Position numbers and translations under genes: made by a program. Source: Tulasnella sp. 424 (lineage: Eukaryota > Basidiomycota > Agaricomycetes > Cantharellales > Tulasnellaceae). Taken from it: a stretch of 64,000 nucleotides of DNA. Location of the stretch: assembly GCA_019633425.1 (NCBI GenBank), contig WSUB01000140.1:1-64000 (forward strand), in the 5' to 3' direction. Shown here piece after piece: positions 51,621 through 64,000 of the stretch (its first letter is position 1; each line of letters opens with the position of its first letter). Below the pieces are notes generated by a model. The model was not told the origin of the DNA and did not search any database. It saw nothing but the letters and a program-made list of their open reading frames with translations.

Positions 51621-51795
51621 CCTGCCTACGGCATTTCTCTCTGTTATTTCATGGCATCCACTGTGCCAGCTTGCCAAGCTACATACTCAGCGTGAATACA
51701 TACGGCATGAATACACTGCGGACGCGAGTGACCTTCCTGGACAGCATTTCGGAACAGCTACTTTGCGGGTCGCCGTGTTCTACTACTCCTTGAGG

Positions 51796-51882
51796 TTCCT
51801 GGCGTACCGGTCAGGACCCACTGCTCTCCGACTCCAACTACCAGCCCAAAGCTCCGTAAACGCCATCCTCAATGCCCTGTAG
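51796..51882 (+). pseudogene. Stranded GH10 last-exon remnant behind copy 3
   Basis: TTCCTGGCGTACCGGTCAGG to ATGCCCTGTAG matches the end of GH10 copy 4, including the stop codon, but lies ~175 bp after the stop of copy 3 and has lost bases inside. Confidence 0.7.
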
Positions 51883-52099
51883 ACTTCTCAGTCTGTCCAA
51901 CACCTGCAACGCAGTCCATCGCTTAGAAATATATATTCATCCTTCGCTCGTGGTATGCTGATGCTAAGGCGCCCTCATCAGCTCTGAGATATCATTCGTG
52001 AGGCTGAAGCGATTGGGACTTGTGGACGTCTTGTGGACGTCTTCCTGTCAGCTTTTTATGATGTGATCTCCTGTCCAAAATTGGTCAACGCCTTCAGTG

Positions 52100-52700
52100 G
52101 TCTAAACGGGGTCCAAACTTCTATTTTTTCGGTGGGAAGCACGAGCATACCGCGATGTCGACGCCGTCGAGAGGTGACGTGACCTCACCTTGATTCCCAC
52201 CCTACTTTTGCGAGGTGATGTGAAGGCAAAGTGGGCGTCGCAATGCATCGCAAGGTCGTCTTTCACAACGAAAACACTTTCCAGCCAGCGAAACCGGCTT
52301 CTGGAGCATCCCGTCGGTTTTGATGACATCCGGAGCATTGGTTAGGATCTCCCAGCCTGAAAGTTCTCGCGTGATGACCTCCGAGTCCTGTCGAACGTGG
52401 AATCGGGGACACGCAAAAATATGTCTATAGCCTATCTCTTTGCTTCTAATTACTTGAAAAGGCATCTTCATGAAACTATCGCTGAAAAAAAGAGCGATCA
52501 GTTGGGTCATTCTGCCGTTCTGGCTTTAGAGCCGTCTATGCCCGACGCCTCGCGACGCCATCGCCACCTCGCATCGTGATTTTTCTCATGAGGTGAGGGT
52601 GTGTTCAAGGTGTCACGTCGCCCTCGCATCACCTCACCTCGCGGCAGCACTACCTCGACTTTGCCAAGCCATCCAGGAGTAACGTAAACCCACACAAGCC
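52100..52700. repeat. Region rich in CACCTC/GAGGTG repeats
   Basis: Many direct and inverted copies of the short word CACCTC(A/G) cluster at 52170-52215 and 52560-52660, around a unique centre with no coding frame. Such subterminal clusters are seen in non-autonomous hAT-like elements. Ends and target duplication could not be fixed. Confidence 0.35.
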
Positions 52701-52755
52701 ACTTTTGTTTCAAAGCCCCTGTTCGGGTCTCTTTTATTTTATTTTTAGCTCATAG

Positions 52756-53027
52756 GCCAAAACAATTGGATGGTTACTTGTGGGGGTCTGAGTATTGAGC
52801 AACTCATCCAGTTTGAATTCCGGCACCAAGCCTTGGCTGTGACGTCTCCAAGTCCGCTTTCCCCTCGAACCACATATCATGTTTACGTTGGATCACAGGC
52901 TCACTGCTTTCTTTCCTTTGCTTTTCCTCGCGCCTAACTAGCTCCAAGCAAATCATCGCCTATTCTCAGCTTTGAATCTCAATTAACCGAGCCAGTGTAT
53001 ATCGAGGGCAATGGATGGTACGGGAGC
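52756..53027 (+). repeat. Dispersed repeat, copy 1 of 2
   Basis: About 270 bp repeated at 59946-60213 with high similarity (CAAAACAATTGGATGG, ATCATGTTTACGTTGGATCA, CTCAATTAACCGA). Copy 1 abuts the DUF2828 pseudogene exactly. No coding frame is conserved between the copies, so it looks like a non-coding repeat or gene remnant. Confidence 0.65.
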
Positions 53028-54720
53028 TGCCCATCGACCCCGAGGCGTCGCAAACGGCGAGGCAGTTGGTCAAATTACCCTCTTCTCTCAGTCTTTCGAC
53101 GAGCCTGCTCCATTCGGAAGAAACAATTTGCCTGTTTGTCTCGCCAAATTGACTTCTATGAGGTCTTTCTCGCCAACCCCCGAAACCCGAAGAGCTTCGT
53201 AGATGAGTTCATGAGGAAGTAAGGTGGCGCCTGAGATGGACTGTTTGCCAGACGCTACGGCCTTGAGGTAGGATATGAGTCGTGTTTCGTCGTGCTTGAA
53301 GAAAAGCTCCTTGTTGCGAGCGAAGGAGACGGAAGATACGTGCGAGTACACAATCTATGCGGTGTCAAAAGATGTGAGAGAACGTCCGTATTTTGAATTA
53401 GACTGCGCAACAAACCTTGTTCCATTCTTCCGCTGACATCTTCCCCTTACTGCTGTTTTCGCACGACTTGGCGCGGTGTTATTTTTCTATTTTTTTTCGT
53501 TTGGGTATGTATTTCGGCAATTTCTCACTCAGATTTCCTTGTTGGAAATGGAATCTTTGTCTGACACATGTAGCTCAGTAGTCCAGAGGTTTTCATGTGT
53601 ATTATAAATGCTATTGAACCCAGTTTTATATCCCTTATTTCCTTGACCAGGACAAGAAGCCATTTTGCCACTTTCACAACATATATTATCACTATGACCT
53701 CCAAAAATTGTTTGATACCTAAATTTATGGGGAAAACCAAGAAGGAACTTCTCTTGAGATGTTGGAGAAGAAATGAGGTTGATATTAACATATTTGGGCG
53801 AGAAATCGTGAAAATACACAACAGGGCCCGCGAAAAAGTAGAAAAAAAAACACGGCGCCAAGTCGTGTGAAAACAGCAGTAACAACCCCTCGTATCTCCT
53901 TAGCGGACTCAACACCCACGCCTCCAGAATCCTCGCAGCAGCTGCGCGTCCTCCTTAGTAATCTCCACATCCACCCTCAGCTGCTTTTTCAGGCCTTCGA
54001 GCATGCCATTGGCTTACATTACGAGTGCGATGCCAGTTGAGATGTTGGTACGCCTGTCGTGATTGCACTGAAGAGTCGGCGCCCACTTGGCGGCCATCGT
54101 CAACGTCCACTTGAGGTGCATCTTCTCCTCCTTTGATTTGGTTTTGGTGATCTCACGCCCTGTGTTGAGGTCAGCTTCCAATGAGGCAAAGATCCGAGAG
54201 CCAGCGATGTAGAGCGCTTTAAACGCAGGCTCGGTCTTGAGCTTGGTCGCGAGCTGCTGCCAGTGGTGTTCTTCTGACACCTGTTTCGTGCGCGTTTCCT
54301 TGGCAGCCTGTGAGGCGTTGCGCTGGGTTTCTGCAACGCTTTCTGCAGTCTCCTTGGCGTACGCTTCCTTCCCTCCTTCGGCTTTCCTCTTCTCCACCCT
54401 GGTGGATTGCCTCGCTTTACGTTGACGATTGGCCTCGGCACCATTACGCTTGGTATTGCTCGGTCAAGGACTCTCGAGAGCAGTGGAGGAGAGGGTCGGA
54501 GAAGTGAGTTGATTCAAGGAGGATGTTGAGGAGGTCCTTGTAGTATCTGTGAGAGGGACCGGCGGGCCCTTCTCTGGGGAGTCGGAGTCTACGGCCATCC
54601 ATTCGGACTCGTCATCCATCTTCTACGATTCCTTTTTGTTAGAGTCTTCTTTCTTGGGTTTAGCCTTGCGCTCGATAACCTGGTCGACGAGAACCTGGAG
54701 GGTGCCGATAGTTGTCTAGG
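53028..54720 (-). pseudogene. DUF2828 protein, decayed duplicate
   Basis: Minus-strand homologue of 37540-38825. It retains YSHVSSVSFARNKELFFKHD and the charged KAEGGKEAYAKETAE segment, but with frameshifts and several small deletions. It lacks exon 1 with the start codon (the sequence jumps from exon 2 at ~54720 to the promoter region) and everything after the DxSGS metal motif. A 434-bp inverted-repeat element interrupts it at 53448-53881. Confidence 0.85.
53448..53881. mobile_element. 434-bp terminal-inverted-repeat element
   Basis: Ends TACTGCTGTTTTCGCACGAC and its inverted copy at 53848-53881 match for ~33 bp with two mismatches. Flanks CTTCCCCT and CAACCCCT could be a degenerate 8-bp target duplication, as for hAT elements. 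The interior is much more AT-rich than surrounding DNA and has no complete transposase frame. It interrupts the DUF2828 pseudogene near its second intron. Confidence 0.75.
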
Positions 54721-56447
54721 GAATGCCAATAACACATCGGAAACAACAATAAACATGAATAGTTGTATCAATTGCAATGTACCGGGCGGTGATCATATCC
54801 TAGATGATGATCATAAGCTGCTATCTTGGCGGTTGAATCGTCAGCCCCGATTGCCTGTTCCATGTCGGCATCTCACCTCAGAAATGACTGTACAGAGGTT
54901 GGGGCATCGTCGTAGTGGGAAAATATCACACAGTGGGCTTGACTGTTGAAAGGGATTTGGGGGTTGAACACCGATTTGGAAAATGGACTGAACACCGAAA
55001 CCCCGTTATGTCCGCAGTCACGTGTACTCAGACCAACGGAACATTAAGTAGCCGTTCAAACGACTCCAGCAACCCTTGATAGATCCCCTTCCAAATACGT
55101 AGAATCGCCTAGAGCCGGTGAGTGTTTCTAGTACACGCAAGGGAGCTTAATTCATCCACCTTTACCAGGTTCCGCCGATGAAGACCCTTCAACCACAGGG
55201 CATCGATCCATGAAGGCATCAGAACGTTGAACCTTGAAAGACCGACTTAGGAAAGGGGGCCCAAAACAGCACGGTTTTTTAATAGACCAAACATCGCTTC
55301 ATCATCGGTCTTAAACTTTCGGGTGTTTTGTTTAAGCGTGCTTGGCGAGGGAGGTTACCTCAGGGACTTTCGAAGTTTCCCGTTCTTCCAATTTCCCCCG
55401 CCTAATGTCGAGAATATCTTACTATGCCTTCTTGCTAAGGCTCAGCGTAAGGGGAAATATTGTGCTCAGCATACACGGACGTCCGCCAAATTAGACCATG
55501 CCGACACTTCGTCATCATTCGAAGCTCCGGCCACCGCGAGGAAGCCCTTTCGATACTTCAGATGGGGTAAACTTGTAGTACGTACGCACCCTGGACGACT
55601 TGCCGCAGGCCAGTTTTTACATATCCATGGATGCTAGTTCCTCGAAAAAGTCCAAAAGGCGGAGCTTTACTAGGCGTTCAGGCTGCAGATTTAAAATTGG
55701 TGAATGAGCGAGCTTGTGTATATTTCGGCAACAATCCTCCCATTGGGGTTTTCCCCCGAACGGCCGCATGGGGATGGAACCCTCCTTCCTATCAACTGAA
55801 GCGTCAAATGCAACTCGAGAAGTTGGAGTGGAAACGAACATGTGATGGCACTAAATTGGTCCACCACCTGAAAAATTTGCTTTGCGCTCAAAATGTGCCA
55901 AACCAAAAAAAAGGGGCCCAATGATGACATCGGAGTGTTCATTTCCACTCCCAGCTCCTACATGCTCAGTGTCATTCTAAATTCAAGAGCTTAGTAGACA
56001 CATGCCAGAGAGACTCCGAAACCGGATCAATGGTAGTCCCGGGTGCAGATCGATGTGCACGTGACGAGCGATCGCCCACCAGTTTGGGCTCGGGGAATGC
56101 TCCTTGACCGACGATCTCGCAAGTTTTATTTTCCGCATTTCCCCCGAATCGATGAGCCCCGGAGATCGCGTCACCGAGAATCTATACAATTGGATCCAAG
56201 GCAGAACGCGAACTGGGTACTTTGCCGGAGAATCAAGAGAGCCGCGGGAACGTTGTCTCGTATCCATCCGGACCGTTGCCGACAATATCTGTAATTCATT
56301 GGTCTTCCCAAACTAGGTGTAATGCACTCCGCCTCCTGCCAAGCGAGCGTCAATTGCATAGGGTATAAAAGCCCTCAAATTCTTGGCGGACTTGGTCATT
56401 GCATCACATAACCTACAGATTACACTGACTGACAGTCTCCCCTAAAC
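54721..56447 (+). promoter_or_regulatory. Duplicated spacer and upstream region of GH10 copy 4
   Basis: 54721-55045 matches the DUF2828 upstream spacer (39500-39841). 55046-56447 matches the GH10 upstream regions with more divergence than copies 1 and 3 show to each other. TATA box at 56364-56370, ~80 bp before the ATG. No gene seen. Confidence 0.5.
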
Positions 56448-58241
<1,794 letters not shown>

Positions 58242-60919
58242 ATCTCTAGACGATCCCAGTAGCGCGTTACATAGCTCAAGAATACATATACTCGTCCTTC
58301 GGTTGCTCTATGCTGGAATTAAGAGGTTGTCAGCAGCTCGGATATAAGATTCGTTTCGGCTAAGGGGGTCAGGGCGTCGTCGACGTAGAAACAGGACCTT
58401 GCAGTGTCTGGGGACGTGGCACAGCTTGGTACCGAGGTCCCCGCTTCTGCGATCGCTCATGGAGCTCACGTGGAATTCCCCAGCTCTCCCTTGATTCTGC
58501 CAAGCTAACCAAGGGTCAATGGATATAATATTTCTATTCCTGGACAGGTCGCTTGGCACGAATAAAAGAGCCTCATCAGGGAAACGGGATGTCTCACGCC
58601 AGAACTAAGTTTCTAAGGGTCTCAGTACGCGCCTGTACGCGCTCAAAAGTAAGGGTTCCAGTCTGCGAAATGGAATCTTAGGCTTGAGATCCCCGTTCGC
58701 TCGCACTGCCAGATGGGGTCAATCTGAAACTTCACTCCCGCCGTCCTGACCCTTACGGAGCCATCCATCAATCTTCGTCCGACACCAGAAGAATCAAACC
58801 ATCTCCGGACGGAGACCCCTTTCTCCAGACACAGGCGCTTTCTCCAAGTCTCCGTTAACTCCGGATAGTGGCACAGCATACGAGATTCTGTTTCCATGTG
58901 TCGCATATGCCTGTGCAACGACACGATCACGCTTGCCCCAATAATCAGTCCATGAGGGCCAAACTATGCTTCACCAGCTTTGAACACCCAATTACTGATT
59001 ATTAGCACCGCAATGCTAGCTTTATATACACCGCAAAGTGACTGGTTGCATTTGCCATGTATTTTATACTTCTGAAGCACAGGACTAAACACCCAAAATA
59101 GTAAGGCAGCCCCAAGTTATACACGGATAGCGGCTTGTGGACGATTCAGTATGGGTGAGCGATTGTGCTTAGTAACACTCAGACTCCCTCTAGCTAACGG
59201 ACGTGGTGAAGTCCCGCAAGACATCCTCCAGCGACACCCAAGATACAGGAACGAACTTCCAAGTGCATTTCTTACTGATTCCAGCTAAGAGAGTTTGATA
59301 CCTTTCCTTGCTGCAATTTTGATATCTATTTCACGAGGTGAAACCGTACAAGGACAAGTCCACGGATGTTGATACCTTTTTCGGATAGCGTTTAGTATTC
59401 AAACCAATTGAGTAATTTAAACATAGCTTTCAGTTTCATTATATGGATCCGCGACCTCATCTGGAAATCAAGCTTCGGCCATCCCCCAATATCCAGATTT
59501 GGAGACTGGGCTCGTCCCTGGCCGCACAGTCATTTGGAACTAGCTTAGCATTAAGGTAACTCCCTCGATTGTAACACCGTGACTTTCGCGCCACAAAGAT
59601 GTAACCCGCGACGCCCGATCAATTGCACGCCCAACTTCAAAGGTGGCAGCGAGGTGGTGGTGATCGCATGAACGCAGGGAAAATTGCCGTCCAGAAGACA
59701 CCATCGTGCCTCGTGGCTCACAAGCATTCACCTCTAAGTCCATTTCCTTATCCTGCCTTTACTACCCTCAAAAGAATCGCAATTAATCTGCACTTGCCTA
59801 CTCAACGTCAGCAAGAGTCCCAGGTTGCACGACGGCGCTTCCGTTTTGACCACCGACCACACTGCGGCGATGGTGAACGCCCGACTGTTTTTGAACGCCT
59901 TGACCAACACTGTCAGCTGGTGCTAAATGGCAGAGCTCGCAATGGTCCAAAACAATTGGATGGCCACTTGTGGGGTTCTGGGCAACTCATCCAGTTGGAA
60001 TTCCGGCACCCGTTCTTGGGTGTAACGTCTCCAAGTACGTTTCCCCCCTTGTACCCTGTATCATGTTTACGTTGGATCACAGGCTTACCGCTGTTCTTTC
60101 TTCTGCTTTTTCTCGCGCATAACTAGCTTCCAGCAAATTACCGTCTATTCTCAGCTTCGAATCTCAATTAACCGAAACCGTCTATATCGAGAGCAATGTA
60201 TGATACGGGAGCCGATTCACTTATGGACTTTACCTTCCTGCTCAGGTTGACTGGCGGCCGAGTTTCCATATTTTCATCCCTATAGGTCGCTTGGCGTAAG
60301 CAACGAGCTTATTCCCACCTGGTATGGCCCGGATGGAAGCGCGCGCAGCTCAGACGGAAATTGGATATGTCCCTTCTGATGGAAATACAATCATTTTGTC
60401 TGGGAGGGTCTCCCCCCATTCAGAAGCGATTATAGTAACGCTACGACCGCAGCTCAATCTGTGAGTCGAGAAGCGCCCCAGGGGAGGGGTAAAAAAAAGA
60501 AGCGGCGTGACCGTGATGGCTGACGAGTCTTATTTACTAGCGCCGGCTTTTCTACCTGAACCAGTTCACCTGTTACTCTTAGGTGAAGCCGCAGCATGCG
60601 AACTTTCGTTTGGTGTGAACGAAAAGGCCTGGCGCCCGAAGCTGTACAGCGCCGCAGCAGGCGTCTCGGAGTGAGAAATTTATTGCTGTAGGATTTCAGG
60701 GCTCCAGTAACACCGCATTCCCTTTAAACCAGCTATTCTTCAGCCATCATTCAAGGTGATCTTTTCCCGACGTTTTGTGACGCTCAAGTCTGTGGGGCTG
60801 CTCGGACTCTGGCCCGGGGGGGTTACGTTTTGTTGGTCAAAGCGCGTAGCGAAGTTACCAGCCTAATAAATAAACGCTCCCTGAGACAACAGACCATCAA
60901 TGGGATATCTACATCCTTG
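58242..60919. other. Long gene-poor spacer
   Basis: About 2.7 kb without a supported gene. Short frames (for example 58643-58930 minus, 59623-60126 plus) lack recognised motifs. It contains dispersed repeat copy 2 (59946-60213). Confidence 0.5.
59946..60213 (+). repeat. Dispersed repeat, copy 2 of 2
   Basis: Partner of 52756-53027, same orientation, ending near GTATGATACGGGAGCC. Lies in otherwise unremarkable spacer. Confidence 0.65.
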
Positions 60920-61652
60920 ATACGAGCGGATGTGAGCAATCCGGAAACACACCGGACGAAGGGGCGAAAGCCAAGCGGCCAAGCCAAACGATGCCGAGTC
61001 GACGTGGGGAATCATGCGGACAATTTCTCGTTGTCTCCTCTCCTGGTCCGCCTCATCCTCACCTCCTAAACGAATGTCCTAGTATATTTTACTGAGAAAG
61101 CAAATACGCTTCAACCTCAAGATTCAGGCTTTAAGACTTGGACAAACACATAACCTCAGCTTGAGCGATGATTGTGATCCGAGTAAACCGTTACGGTCAT
61201 CGACGCACCCCGATCGCGAAAACGGAGAATCTGTGTCTCGTTCTTCTTCTCCTGGAGAGCGAGGATGAAGGTCACATTCCTCGAAAAAAACAGTCAATCA
61301 TCAAAGAGGACGGGGATTCTCGGAACGTTCAAAGACGTATGTCTCAACGGATTAGCAGGACAACAGCATCCGACATCATTCCAGAGTCTCATATAATCGA
61401 CTTTTGCTCCATTTTGGCGACTTGTAGAAGGTCTAAATAAGCAATGGAAGCAGTTTTCGGCTTGGAAAGATGTTGCCAAGAGCTTCATCAGCGTACTCAT
61501 GACATGCAACTTCCCCATATGGGTCCAACGTGCGGCAGCGAACCAGGTTGATGCCCCATTTGTCGGCCGTTGAGGTATGTATAAAAGAGTAGAACACTTC
61601 TCTCCATGGCAATTCCTACATCTATCTCTTACAAGACAGTCTCATTGTAAAA
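60920..61652 (+). promoter_or_regulatory. Upstream region of CE12 copy 1
   Basis: About 720 bp is repeated before the second CE12 gene (63140-63852): GTGAGCAATCCGGAAACACA, AGTATATTTTACTGAG, GCGAAAACGGAGAATC, GGACAACAGC. TATAAAA at 61580-61586 is ~70 bp before the ATG. Confidence 0.55.
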
Positions 61653-62947
61653 ATGCTCGCCTCCCTTCTCGTTGCGGGTCTGCTTGCTGCAGGCATCAAT
61701 GCCCAATCTCCCCTTTACGGTAAGTCTGCCTTTCTATTCTGGGCAACGTACTCGTACTAACTCTATGATTTAGGACAATGCGGTGGCATAGGCTGGAGTG
61801 GAGGTATGTGTTGGCCGTCCAGCTCGTCTGCTGTTCGGGAATCTAACTTTGGAATCCTCCAGCTACTACATGCGTTGCCGGATCCACATGCGTTTACAGC
61901 AACGATTGGTACAGCCAGGTACGTTGACTGAGGCCCCCTTCCCACCGATTAACTTATATTTGAGGCCGTTGTTAGTGCCTTCCGGGATCTAGTAATCCGA
62001 CAACGACCACGCGGCCTGGTGGTCCCACTACGACAGCGAACCAGCCTCCCGCTGGTTCAGCTACGCTCTACCTCGCTGGCGACTCGACCACTGCTCTCGA
62101 CTCGGGAACCGCATACCAAGGCTGGGGCGCTCAGATCGGCAAATATCTCAGCATTCCCGTGGTCAACAACGCCGTCGCTGGAAAGAGCTCTCGCAGTTTC
62201 ACAGACTTGGGATACTGTGCGTGAATTCTGTCGTCGCTTGTCGCCGCTCTAAGGAATTGTTGGTATTGATTCGATTCTGGGAGTCCAGTTTCGCAGATGT
62301 ACAGCAGGGTCAAGTCCGGAGACGTTGTCATTATCGAGTTTGGTCACAACGAAGGCGGTGGACCTCAGGGTAACCCCCAGCAAGGCGTTTGCCCTGGTAC
62401 CAGCTTGACTACGACTTGCAATGAGTGCGTTACCGTTGCACGTCAGCATTGAGACGCAGTAGCTAATCTTGCTGATTAATTTTCGCAGTAACGGAAAAAC
62501 CGTCTACACGTACTTCAAGTACATGACCGATGCCATCAACCAGTTCAAGGCCAAAGGCGCCAAAGTCATCGTCTCTTCCCAAACTCCAAACAACCCCTTC
62601 AAGGACAGCAGTGGAACCCCGATTTACGTCGGCTACGCGCAACAAGTCGCTTCTCAAACTAGCGTTGCCTACGTCGATCACTTCAACTACTTGCTTACTC
62701 AATACAGGGCTTTGGGTGCTTCAGGGACCAACGGCCTTTTCCCGCAAGACAACATTCACACCAGCTCGACTGGAGCAGATGTGGCCGCTCAAGCTCTTAT
62801 CAAGGGTGTCCTTTGTGCTTCAGGGAATCCTCTTGCTCCATACGTCAAGAATACCAACGTCAAGCCCGGTGAGTCTACTTTATCTCTGCTGCAATTGAAC
62901 CATACTGAACAAGGCACTCGTGTTTCAATCCAGCGAGCTGCATCTAA
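61653..62947 (+). CDS. CBM1-CE12 rhamnogalacturonan acetylesterase
   Basis: Signal peptide MLASLLVAGLLAAGINA is followed by a CBM1 (YGQCGGIGWSGATTCVAGST, SNDWYSQC) spread over short exons, a Thr/Pro linker, and an SGNH hydrolase. Blocks visible: YLAGDST with the catalytic Ser, the Asn-containing NNAVAGKSSRSFTD, EFGHNE, and the catalytic Asp/His pair in DNIHTSSTGADVAA. The last exon is tiny (to KPASCI, stop 62945-62947) after an intron. The CE12 family removes acetyl groups from rhamnogalacturonan I of pectin outside the cell. The exon ending DLGY joins through a GTGCGT donor to FSQMYSRVKSGD. Confidence 0.88.
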
Positions 62948-63139
62948 TAGTTTGATGAGACTATGGGCTGTGCACAAGTGTTTAATGTAGCCCGCGTTCA
63001 TCGGACATGATTGCGAATACGATGTTGTCGGTTCTTCCCTCCGACTCGTTTTGTCCGGACTCCCGGCAGCCGGATACAGCGATCCTTTTCTCGATCATGA
63101 ATGCCTGAGCATCAGGTGCGTCCAAGTGATGCCCTCACT

Positions 63140-63852
63140 CGGATCTCATGTGAGCAATCCGGAGACACACCGGACGAAGGGCAGACGGCAAGCCAAACGA
63201 TTCGTCGACGTGAGAAATTAGGCGGACAATTCCCCGTTGTTCCTCTCCTGGTTTCCGCCTCGCCATCATGTCCTGAAACGAACGTCCCAGTATATTTTAC
63301 TGAGGAAACAAGACAAGTTTCAAGTTGAAGATCCAGGCTTTGAGACTAGACAAACACATTATCTCAGCTTGAGCAATGATTGTGATCCGAGCAAACGTTC
63401 GTCATCGACGCTCGCCCATCGCGAAAACGGAGAATCCTTGTCTCGTTCTTCCTTTCCTGGAGGGCTGGCACGAAGGTCACATTACTCGCAAAATAATCAC
63501 CATAAAGTTAGACGGGAGTTTTCGGAACGTTAAACACGTATGTCTCAACGGATCAGCAGGACAACAGCGTCCGACATCATCCCAGAGGCTCATATATTCG
63601 ACTTTTGCTCCATTTTAGCGACTTCCAGAAGATCTATTTTGGTAACAGAAGCGGCTTTCGGCTCGAAAAGGTGTTGCCAAGCGATTCAGAGGTGGACTTG
63701 GGATGCGCAACTTCCCCATATGGACCCAACGTGCGGCAGCGAACCAAGTTGATGCCCCATTTATCGACCGTTGTTGTACGTATAAGAGAGTGCGACACAT
63801 CTCTTGGCGGAAATTTTAACATCTATCTCTATCAAGACAGTCTCTTTCCAAA
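63140..63852 (+). promoter_or_regulatory. Upstream region of CE12 copy 2
   Basis: Duplicate of 60920-61652; TATAAGA at 63781-63787 occupies the TATA position. Confidence 0.5.
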
Positions 63853-64000
63853 ATGTTCGCCTCCCTTCTCGTTGCAGGTCTCCTTGCTGTAGGCATCAAT
63901 GCCCAATCTCAGGTTTACGGTAAGCCAGTCTTTCTATTCTGGACAACGTACTCGTACTAACTCTATGACTTAGGACAATGTGGTGGCATCGGCTGGACCG
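63853..64000 (+). CDS. CBM1-CE12 esterase copy 2, 5' end only
   Basis: Starts MFASLLVAGLLAVGINAQSQ, a near-copy of the preceding gene's signal peptide, followed by the same intron position and GQCGGIGWT of a CBM1. It is cut by the window end, so the esterase domain is inferred from the duplicated context only. Confidence 0.7.

Noticed and set aside
53570..53620. tRNA-like sequence (TAGCTCAGTAG A-box match)
   Set aside because: No B-box, no acceptor or anticodon stems could be paired; kept only as a remark on the inverted-repeat element.
58643..58930. 95-aa minus-strand frame
   Set aside because: Composition is plausible but there is no recognisable domain, intron structure or neighbour support.
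59623..60126. 167-aa plus-strand frame in the long spacer
   Set aside because: It overlaps the dispersed repeat, has no conserved frame in the other repeat copy and no motif.

Overview
The window looks like a chromosomal segment of a wood- or litter-decaying agaricomycete (Basidiomycota). The evidence is the many short introns (about 50-70 bp, GT-AG) in nearly every gene, the CBM1 cellulose-binding modules on secreted xylan/pectin-acting enzymes, the MYND-finger and TKL-like kinase gene expansions, and a Ty3/gypsy-type element. No bacterial, viral-genome, rRNA or CRISPR features were seen.

Layout. 1-2112: 5' part of a minus-strand Ty3/gypsy element (LTR plus gag). 2261-4971: a kinase-TPR gene broken by a frameshift in the catalytic loop and by a 920-bp palindrome-rich insertion with a 5-bp target duplication; the LTR ends about 150 bp before its first recognisable codons. 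5434-10143: two housekeeping genes head to head, a TEL2/TELO2-type telomere/PIKK-stability gene (minus) and the cytochrome bc1 assembly factor CBP3/UQCC1 (plus). 10400-25940: a segmentally duplicated block built from the unit ATG101 (minus) / kinase-F-box fusion (plus) / DSK2 ubiquilin (plus). The kinase-F-box gene is present in three copies, all with intact frames (871, 870 and 872 aa, identical first three exon lengths). Both ATG101 copies and two of three DSK2 copies are decayed. 26503-29073: a SAP-like plus coiled-coil protein. 29574-39353: three tandem MYND-finger genes, each followed upstream by a DUF2828 (vWA) gene or fragment; one DUF2828 gene is intact (800 aa). 39354-58241: four GH10-CBM1 xylanase genes (one inverted and with a ruined active site), with shared 1.3-kb upstream regions, a second DUF2828 pseudogene, and several non-autonomous elements. 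58242-61650: mostly gene-free. 61653-64000: two tandem CBM1-CE12 rhamnogalacturonan acetylesterase genes, the second cut by the window end.

How it fits together. The right half is a plant cell wall degradation island (xylanases plus a pectin deacetylase) expanded by duplication. The left-centre holds the most unusual content: a single-polypeptide protein kinase and F-box/leucine-rich-type protein, amplified next to a ubiquitin shuttle (DSK2) and an autophagy initiation factor (ATG101). The retention of every kinase-F-box copy while the duplicated neighbours rot suggests selection on the fusion gene. All functional assignments come from reading motifs by eye; no database search was run.
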